A DNA stretch of 64,000 bases. Origin: Metridium senile (lineage: Eukaryota > Cnidaria > Anthozoa > Actiniaria > Metridiidae). Shown here piece by piece: positions 61,601-64,000 of the stretch; position 1 is the stretch's first letter; each line of letters opens with the position of its first letter. The position numbers and the translations under genes are program-made. Location of the stretch: contig OX459102.1 of NCBI GenBank assembly GCA_949775045.1, forward strand, positions 14,864,772-14,928,771, given 5' to 3'. Under the pieces are notes generated by a model. That model ran no database searches. It worked only from the letters and a program-made list of their open reading frames with translations, and was not told where the DNA came from.

Positions 61601-63435
61601 TTTAAGGAGTTTTCAAGGAGTTTAAGGAGTAGCACGAACCCTGTTTGATGTGCCTTGTTGTGACATAATTGCACTCAAGCCATAGCCTGTTCATAGTCAT
61701 ATGAAATCTGTTCTAATATATCAAAGAGTATGAAGGTGGTACTATATATGGCAAGGTACACTTTACCTGGTAAACTTGTGAATCTTCTTCATTATAGTAT
61801 CTTGCATTGTCAAACATAACCTCAAAGTCAAGTAGTAGTTCTTCCTCTGATGAGTACTACAATAGATAGATATAATATTTGTGAACAATAATAATAAGAT
61901 AATCACAATTAATTTGTTGAAATCATTCACTAAAATAATTATTGACCAACAGGGGCTGGTTGTATGAAGCCTGAATAGCACTATCCTACAGATAAATCCT
62001 TATCCAACGGATATAATCTATCCAAATTCTATACACCTTGATAACTCTTATTCAGTGGATAACTTTATTCAGGCTTTGTACAACTTGCCCCAGACCAACA
62101 AAGTGTTCAGATAGTCACAGAAGTGGCTAAAGTTACAGGAAGTCAATTTTACCAATTCCCAGTCTTGAAAGACTTTAGTCTGGCAGGACTGTATGCAAAT
62201 GGTCATGATGATACAAATCAATTAACTTTATAGATCAGTATGGACATGCTGTCGTCATGGAAGTGTGGTGGTATACAATGGCAGGTAACCATCACCACCA
62301 ACACACTACGAGGCAAAATACATCATCATATCCATGTCATTGATAATGTGCATTCACATTTGACATACAGTAAAACCTGTATTAAAGTGGATTAAGAACC
62401 CTTCACAGGGAAAATTATTAAATTCCCAATTTGAAATTATTGTGATTTTCTTGGGAAATAAATGGGACTTTTTTGTCTCATGAATGGGTTTGGTACCACT
62501 TTCCCAATGAATACACATGAAAATCCCTGAAAACACCCACTATTTTCACAAATTGGGAATTAACATATTTTTCCTGTGAGCTCAGGCTGAAATTTGCCAA
62601 TTAAGCACCCAATGTACAAGAACCTGACATTTAATATAATACTACTTCAGCGTGATATGGAAAATAAATGATAGGCAATAAAATAAATATTAATATGAAA
62701 CTTAATTTTAGGGGGCTGTCATATATTAGTGTATAGTCTGCAAAATCTCCTGTTGTCTTTTCCAAACATTCCTTCCCAACCCCCCTTTCATGGTTGGCAA
62801 TATATAGCTTTAGAAAATATTATGACCCCCCCCCCCCCCCCCCGGATATTGTCAACCCCCATACACTAATAAATGAAAGTCCCCTTCACTGACATAAAAC
62901 GTTTTAGTGAAAGAGCTGGACAATCACAGGTTATCTTGTGTGTTTTACTGTTGTCTGTAACCTTACCTTGTTGTCTCTTATATTAGTTTCTATGTGGCCA
63001 AGGCAGACTGGTTCTGAGATCACCTTGTAGTAATCAGGATATTCCTGAGGAAGGGAATCAATTTGCTCATTATAAGTGGTGCAATATTTGGCTGTGCTCA
63101 ACACATTTTATTTGCACAGAAAATAAATAATCCAGCTGCTTCATAAGCAATATTAATTGCAGCTATTTCAAAATTGTTGAATACTCAAAACAGAATAGTA
63201 AAAAAGACAAGACCGAAGGGCATTTTAGGTCTCATTGATGTATTTTGGTCTTGGAATGCAGTATTCTACGTTTTTTGAAAAAGCTGTATATTGCTTGTAC
63301 ACTTTGTACTTGTATATGATATAATATCTCATCTCTGTGGTGAGTCACATGTACATGTATTTTGAATATGTTGGTACTGACCTCCGCTGAAGGCAACTCC
63401 ATGAAGATTTCACACAAGTATCTCCCATTCTCATC
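33921..63435 (-). CDS. PBRM1: Polybromo-1 (BAF180), 3' part, 35 exons, 5' end beyond the window
   Basis: PBRM1 is the bromodomain-rich targeting subunit of the nuclear PBAF (SWI/SNF) remodeller. Exons in transcript order: 63435-63382, 63044-62967, 61856-61767, 60721-60658, 59918-59840, 59465-59363, 58894-58841, 57881-57714, 56944-56893, 56105-56023, 54880-54819, 51705-51579, 50071-49862, 49279-49194, 47885-47819, 47735-47664, 47356-47255, 46067-45993, 45563-45408, 45006-44919, 44558-44483, 43627-43455, 43049-42955, 42686-42615, 41950-41852, 41286-41164, 40837-40760, 40153-40018, 39561-39504, 38978-38886, 38405-38152, 37572-37432, 36824-36562, 34626-34559, 34143-33921. All have AG/GT borders; phases join with no stop, giving 1,273 codons before TAA. 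Domains: bromodomains 4-6, BAH1, BAH2, HMG box, two C2H2 fingers, Q/M-rich tail, conserved C-terminus. The assignment comes from remembered vertebrate PBRM1, such as CRPTEI in BAH2 and HSEAYL-YIEGL at the end. Bromodomains 1-3 must be to the right of 64000. Confidence 0.93.
34212..34530. repeat. Tandem duplication, about 155-bp unit, in the last PBRM1 intron
   Basis: GTGAGTGTAATGTTTACAAG ... AATACGTCACGGTGTGTCCA and GTGAGCATAATGTTTACAAG ... ATTACGTCACTGTACATCCA are the two diverged units. Confidence 0.85.
34878..36526. mobile_element. 1.65-kb foldback element, 7-bp target duplication, intronic
   Basis: The terminal inverted repeats of about 190 bp start CACAGGCAGCCCAACTATTG and contain GC-rich blocks (AACCGCGCGCCGAGCG). 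ATGTGAT occurs at 34871-34877 and 36527-36533. The interior has no transposase and no recognisable gene. Elements with related ends (GGGCTACCTGTGG) lie in 52560-53525. Confidence 0.85.
36562..38405 (-). other. PBRM1: PBRM1 exons 31-33: Pro/Gly/Gln/Met-rich disordered tail
   Basis: The exons contain VTTPSGTTGPSIGITPGTAG, SPYSQQSMQQTNPMLQRQ and QQQMNQMNQMGQMSP. This matches the low-complexity tail between HMG and C-terminus in PBRM1 orthologues. Confidence 0.9.
37680..38140. repeat. ATC/CATCAT low-complexity tract (intron)
   Basis: Degenerate (ATC)n and (ATCACC)n repeats, interrupted by AACATAATC. The open frames inside are not genes. Confidence 0.85.
38652..38846. mobile_element. MITE of the TACAGCTATTTC family (intron)
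   Basis: It shares AATACTGAATAGTGTAAGAC and ATATACAGCGATATTTAC with the core of the 3.7-kb foldback (20209-20490). Confidence 0.6.
38886..40153 (-). other. PBRM1: PBRM1 exons 28-30: two C2H2-like zinc fingers
   Basis: Finger 1 is FVYDCCWRGCDYQYEDLQDL followed by HVLDSANH. Finger 2 spans exons 29-30: LYHCLWTTCTRERRGY, then FRHCREVH. Both have two Cys and two His with irregular spacing. Human PBRM1, as I remember it, lacks them at this position. Confidence 0.75.
39005..39475. repeat. ATC-rich low-complexity tract (intron)
   Basis: Degenerate ATCATC/ATTATC repeats between exons 29 and 30. Confidence 0.85.
40379..40518. repeat. Hairpin with 37-bp arms (intron)
   Basis: GTAGGTTTGAGGCCATGTAC ... 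TTCATTCAGAT and its inverse enclose about 65 bases containing CTTCGTCGGACGCCAACATC. Confidence 0.8.
40760..41286 (-). other. PBRM1: PBRM1 exons 26-27: HMG box
   Basis: KKPRSQSAYLLFAYEKRLTL, HPEYVFGEISRVIGEE and WRNASAAVKAEYESKAQ show the three-helix HMG pattern with the conserved W.N/L and KAEYE. Confidence 0.92.
40946..41084. mobile_element. Short MITE, TIR CAGGGCCGTAGCA
   Basis: The inverted ends are CAGGGCCGTAGCA and TGCTACGGCCCTG, flanked by CCATT on both sides; the interior is C/G-rich. Confidence 0.75.
41299..41540. repeat. (AAAT/ATAA)n microsatellite (intron)
   Basis: A long AAATAAAT array with GATA interruptions lies directly next to exon 26's acceptor side. Confidence 0.95.
41852..41950 (-). 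other. PBRM1: PBRM1 exon 25: linker between BAH2 and HMG
   Basis: This 33-residue Ser/Asp-rich linker (VPSPLLFEDQDMM ... STSVDSVDSGK) is in phase and precedes the HMG box. Confidence 0.85.
42338..42560. repeat. Imperfect foldback (about 220 bp, intron)
   Basis: The arms share CCCCTTCACAG, AGCCAGGCCTTTGCAT and GACGAA.TGTTGAGC in inverted orientation. Confidence 0.7.
43234..43374. repeat. Near-perfect palindrome, 141 bp (intron)
   Basis: TTGCAGTAAGGTTGTCATAC ... CATTTGTGATTTAGT is followed by a loop of about 7 bases and the inverse arm. It is a MITE-like hairpin. Confidence 0.85.
43662..43907. mobile_element. PIF/Harbinger-like MITE, TTA target duplication (intron)
   Basis: The TIRs are GGGAGTATTCATTTTTTAGG and the inverse of CCTAAAAAAATGAATGCTCC. 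TTA is at 43659-43661 and 43908-43910. Confidence 0.8.
44580..44885. repeat. (GAATGAAT/GATG)n degenerate microsatellite (intron)
   Basis: ATGAATGAATAGATGA-type repeats, strongly interrupted. Confidence 0.9.
45575..45880. repeat. ATACCCTATGAA minisatellite (intron)
   Basis: A 12-14 base unit AATACCCTATGAAA and variants (GGATA, CTGAA) repeats about 20 times. Confidence 0.95.
46574..46679. repeat. 102-bp hairpin repeat HR102, copy 1
   Basis: It runs from GGATCAGTATGTTTATGCTG to ATCATCATATCC, with a 4-base insertion (ACCAG). It folds as an imperfect hairpin around GTGGT...ACCATCACCAC. Confidence 0.85.
46783..47107. mobile_element. CRE-carrying MITE, copy 1 (325 bp)
   Basis: The TIR of 28 bp begins AATTGCCCTATTTTATTATG and includes TGACGTCA. 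The other end is the inverse with TGATGTCA. It is inverted relative to the copy at 60232-60540, and the same larger repeat (ending CCAATT) hosts both. Confidence 0.8.
47440..47630. repeat. CACATCACAG minisatellite (intron)
   Basis: CACATCACAG / CACAGCACAT units are repeated irregularly. Confidence 0.9.
48195..48296. repeat. HR102, copy 2
   Basis: A 102-base copy (GTCTTCATAGATG / ACGAGGC type), part of a duplicated segment that also includes exon 11 sequence. Confidence 0.85.
48347..48394 (-). pseudogene. Partial duplicate of PBRM1 exon 11
   Basis: Bases about 48110-48394 duplicate 54595-54866. The exon part keeps the splice donor (GTAAG) but has a 3-base deletion after TTACAGATA and lacks the first about 14 exon bases and the acceptor. 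It is therefore a dead exon in the intron after exon 14. Confidence 0.8.
48790..49137. mobile_element. MITE with TIR TTAAAGGGGCACTTGGACCA and a central 26-bp palindrome
   Basis: The ends AAAGGGGGACTTGGACCAA and the inverse TTGGTCCAAGTGCCCCTTT are clear. Near the middle (48944-48969) lies a perfect palindrome centred on GTAACTGACGTCAGTTAC. Confidence 0.75.
49341..49501. repeat. 66-bp tandem repeat, 2.4 copies (intron)
   Basis: The unit starts GAGTAGCCTTTCATACACTG; units begin with TAGCCT at 49345, 49411 and 49477. Confidence 0.95.
49614..49715. repeat. HR102, copy 3
   Basis: 102 bases, GTCTTCATGG / ACGACGC type, first base changed (AGATCAG). Confidence 0.85.
50290..50670. repeat. (GAATGAAT)n degenerate tract (intron)
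   Basis: GAATGAATGAGTGAAT-type repeats. Related sequence recurs at 51222-51350 together with the following 80 bases, so the tract lies in an internal duplication. Confidence 0.9.
50942..51043. repeat. HR102, copy 4
   Basis: 102 bases, GTCTTCATGG / ACGACGC type. It is followed by about 180 bases (AACAGCAAACATTATTACTC ...) that also follow the copies at 55569 and 58226. Confidence 0.85.
51739..51962. repeat. 120-bp (AAAC-rich) minisatellite, left part
   Basis: A unit of 120 bp (AGCAAATAACACTTGTAAAC start at about 51790 and 51910). It continues at 54245-54590, having been split by the element at 51963-54244. Confidence 0.9.
52573..52911 (+). CDS. Zinc-ribbon ORF, arm 1 of the inner palindrome
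   Basis: The 112-codon frame reads MFCQNCGCWVRKDYKYFPGC, i.e. CxxC ... (one Cys replaced by Phe) ... GCC, then a Lys-rich segment KEKKSKERIDQYQSTVKNKK and VTINVGVASM. The zinc-ribbon reading (C-x2-C ... KYCPGC in the sister arm) is an inference. It is probably a captured first exon and not an expressed gene: the frame ends without a known domain. Its partner lies inverted at 53136-53441. Confidence 0.5.
   Translation: MVREVAMFCQNCGCWVRKDYKYFPGCCTSSSTSRKEATSVNTFTEIKEKKSKERIDQYQSTVKNKKRKMSDYFPVTINVGVASMLSGTMTPVYEESLYHSKLPNLCQQNLLM
53136..53441 (-). CDS. Zinc-ribbon ORF, arm 2 of the inner palindrome
   Basis: This 101-codon frame is about 90% identical to arm 1 by eye, and retains DYKYCPGCC where arm 1 has Phe. 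The N-terminal CxxC lies upstream in another frame because of a small change near 53450. The differences between the arms show that they have diverged since duplication. Confidence 0.5.
   Translation of the reverse strand: MRTDYKYCPGCCTSSSTSRKEATSVNTFTEFKEKKSKERIEQYQSTGKNKKRKMSDYFPITINVGVASMLSGTMTPVRGKSLPLKVPKSVSAKPSILKEAL
54245..54600. repeat. 120-bp (AAAC-rich) minisatellite, right part
   Basis: It continues the array at 51739-51962 with the same 120-bp period. Confidence 0.9.
54667..54768. repeat. HR102, copy 5
   Basis: 102 bases, GTCGTCATGG / ACGAGGC type, 50 bases from the donor of exon 11. Confidence 0.85.
55008..55302. mobile_element. hAT-like MITE, 295 bp, 8-bp target duplication (intron)
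   Basis: The TIRs are CCTGGGGGGTGTACTCCCTT / CCTGGGCGGTACTCCCTTTG, with GTCCAAGTGGTAGGGGTGAT inside both. TCTCAATA flanks at 55000-55007 and 55303-55310. Confidence 0.85.
55569..55670. repeat. HR102, copy 6
   Basis: 102 bases, GTCTTCATGG / ACGACGC type. The 120 bases before it (AATTTGAGGACCAAGACGAC ...) also precede copy 1. Confidence 0.85.
55780..55855. repeat. (ATC)n microsatellite
   Basis: Almost pure CATCAT repeats. Confidence 0.95.
56120..56700. repeat. GATGATGA / AATAACGACAATGGTGAG tandem repeats (intron)
   Basis: A duplicated block of about 145 bp (AATGATGATGATGAGAAGAA ...) is followed by 15-base units GGTGAGAATAACGAC repeated about ten times. The long frames on both strands are by-products. 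Confidence 0.9.
56706..56807. repeat. HR102, copy 7
   Basis: 102 bases, GTCTTCATGG / ACGACGC type. Confidence 0.85.
57205..57306. repeat. HR102, copy 8
   Basis: 102 bases with ATTA before and TAAT after, extending the terminal inversion (ATTAGGAT / ATCCTAAT). Confidence 0.85.
57506..57760. repeat. 127-bp tandem duplication including the end of exon 8
   Basis: The unit starting ATCTTATACAAGTATGG at 57506 repeats at 57633. The second unit contains the real 3' part of exon 8; the first contains a 39-base exon remnant (57585-57623) with an intact donor but no acceptor. Confidence 0.9.
58000..58152. mobile_element. MITE, 153 bp, 34-bp TIR (TGTGACCACTGATAATGTAT)
   Basis: The left end TGTGACCACTGATAATGTAT...GCATACTTTTGT is inverted at the right end. 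Confidence 0.8.
58226..58327. repeat. HR102, copy 9
   Basis: 102 bases, GTCTTCATGG / ACGACGC type, in a larger segment also present at 50930-51220 and 55560-55900. Confidence 0.85.
58558..58694. repeat. (AATC)n and (CCA)n microsatellites
   Basis: AATCAATC repeats at 58558-58616 and CCACCACCA at 58671-58696. Confidence 0.95.
59010..59150. repeat. Foldback hairpin (intron)
   Basis: The arms contain GCAGTTATAAAGCAC and GATTGTCAGAACAC with their inverses GTGTTCTGACAATC and GTGCTTTATAACTGC. Confidence 0.75.
59515..59832. repeat. (GGAT/GAAT)n tract and (AAGGG)n microsatellite
   Basis: A degenerate GGATGGATGAATG tract is followed, at 59776-59832, by an AAGGG array that runs to within 10 bases of the exon 5 donor. 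Confidence 0.95.
60034..60135. repeat. HR102, copy 10
   Basis: 102 bases (AGATCAG start). It is followed by CATGTCATTGTTAA, shared with copies 1 and 11. Confidence 0.85.
60232..60540. mobile_element. CRE-carrying MITE, copy 2 (309 bp, inverted relative to copy 1)
   Basis: The left TIR AATTGTCCTATTGCACTATG is followed by ACGTCACA; the right end is the inverse with TGATGTCA. Its interior is the reverse complement of 46811-47079. Confidence 0.8.
60880..61200. mobile_element. Penelope-like or similar element remnant with CTGATGA...GAAA cores
   Basis: Three motifs of type CTGATGA-stem-GAAA occur: plus strand 60992-61021, minus strand near 60910-60950, and a decayed one at 61143-61175 (CTGGAGATGAGACAGCTCAG). 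Such dispersed motifs are known from Penelope-like retroelements, which carry hammerhead ribozymes. No coding part remains. Confidence 0.35.
62232..62333. repeat. HR102, copy 11
   Basis: 102 bases, GTCGTCATGG / ACGAGGC type. Confidence 0.85.
62402..62583. mobile_element. MITE, about 180 bp, TIR TTCACAGGGAAAATTATTAA
   Basis: The left arm TTCACAGGGAAAATTATTAA...TTCCCAATTTG is inverted at the right end (CAAATTGGGAATTAACATAT ... CCTGTGAG). It occupies the same larger repeat that hosts the CRE MITE in the other copies. Confidence 0.75.
62711..62884. mobile_element. MITE, TIR GGGGGCTGTCATATATTAGT, with poly-C
   Basis: The right end is the inverse (ACTAATAAATGAAAGTCCCC). A C-tract of about 22 bases lies inside. 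Confidence 0.65.
63160..63286. mobile_element. Short MITE of the TACAGCTATTTC family (intron)
   Basis: The ends are CAGCTATTTCAAAATTGTTG and the inverse of TTTTTGAAAAAGCTGTATA; inside is GACAAGACCGAAGGGC. Confidence 0.6.
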
Positions 63436-64000
63436 CTTTGAAGAAAAATAATAATATAAAACACTCCGAAAGTAATTATAGTAATTCTCAGACTCAGTAC
63501 TTTCTAACTCATGGATTGCAAATCCTTTAAAAAGCTGTTTCTCATTGTTTGGAAACCATCATTTTTTATATACAGTCAATGTCATTAACGTTATCCATGT
63601 AAAGTAGAGATTAACACTACAATAAGTGACACATGCTTCTCTGTTTATTTGTTTTCAGCATTTGAAATTTCTATTTTTAGATGTGGCTAATTGGTAACAA
63701 TGAACATGTATGGAATAAGAATGATGAAATCTATGTTCACAATTTATGCTAGAGCACGAAGAGCGGACTCATGCAGTTTCTTTTAGTGTTAATGTCTTTT
63801 TTTTGGTGGACAATGTAACAGTGAGGATACTCAAACCATGAACACTTGACTTTTTTCATATTAATAATTCATGAACCATCTACTACTTCAAAACCTCTTA
63901 TAATGAAGCAGTGAGTTCAAATACACTATGTGTCTATAATAAATCTTATTTCTAATCTATTTGCTCATGGAATGTTGGTTAAAAAAGTAACAAAAAAACT
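63436..64000. other. PBRM1 intron at the window edge
   Basis: No exon was recognised between the first placed exon and the right edge, so the preceding exon (linker before bromodomain 4) lies beyond 64000. Confidence 0.6.

Larger units (their letters stand above)
61767..63435 (-). other. PBRM1: PBRM1 exons 1-3 of the window: bromodomain 4
   Basis: The three exons encode residues 1-74 of the partial protein. DENGRYLCEIFMELP begins helix Z, EYPDYYKVISEPV is the ZA loop with the conserved PDYY, and MFDNARYYNEEDSQVY carries the acetyl-lysine-binding Asn (in YNEE). Confidence 0.9.

Noticed and set aside
46574..62333. HR102 copies as tRNA-derived SINEs
   Set aside because: No A-box/B-box pair, poly-A tail or tRNA-like fold could be seen; the near-inverted ends fit a hairpin or MITE better.

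Overview
The window is animal nuclear DNA: AT-rich, with spliced genes, long introns and dense transposon remnants. It most resembles an anthozoan cnidarian (coral or anemone). The reasons are an amplified family of TPR-CHAT genes and many short foldback or MITE-type elements next to a conserved metazoan chromatin gene. The species call is an inference; no rRNA, tRNA or mitochondrial marker was seen.

Layout. Bases 1-2905 hold a rearranged BEL/Pao LTR retrotransposon. A gag segment lies on the minus strand, head to head with a zinc-knuckle/protease fragment, an integrase and a 3' LTR on the plus strand; reverse transcriptase is missing. Bases 3735-4281 hold a frameshifted Cys-rich pseudogene. 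Bases 5500-33170 are a tandemly amplified TPR-CHAT locus: two 5' remnants (5565-5712 and 18893-19015), a long decayed copy (9181-15768) and one intact copy (29207-31948), all on the minus strand. The duplicated flanks act as natural filled/empty-site pairs for many inserted elements. The largest is a 3,725-bp foldback element (19198-22922) with perfect-looking terminal inverted repeats, minisatellite arms and an 8-bp target duplication.

From 63435 down to 33921 (minus strand) runs the 3' part of a polybromo-1 (PBRM1/BAF180) gene. I could place 35 exons that join in phase into 1,273 codons plus stop. They encode bromodomains 4-6, two BAH domains, an HMG box, two C2H2 zinc fingers, a Gln/Met-rich tail and the conserved C-terminus. 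The first three bromodomains must lie beyond the right edge. Its introns hold 11 copies of a 102-bp hairpin repeat, a 2.3-kb TAA-flanked element carrying two inverted copies of a zinc-ribbon ORF, partial duplications of exons 8 and 11, several MITEs and many micro- and minisatellites.

How the genes relate. PBRM1 is a subunit of the PBAF chromatin remodeller and is independent of its neighbours. The TPR-CHAT protein is a caspase/separase-fold putative protease with a TPR sensor array, of unknown function in cnidarians. The rest is mobile or repetitive DNA.
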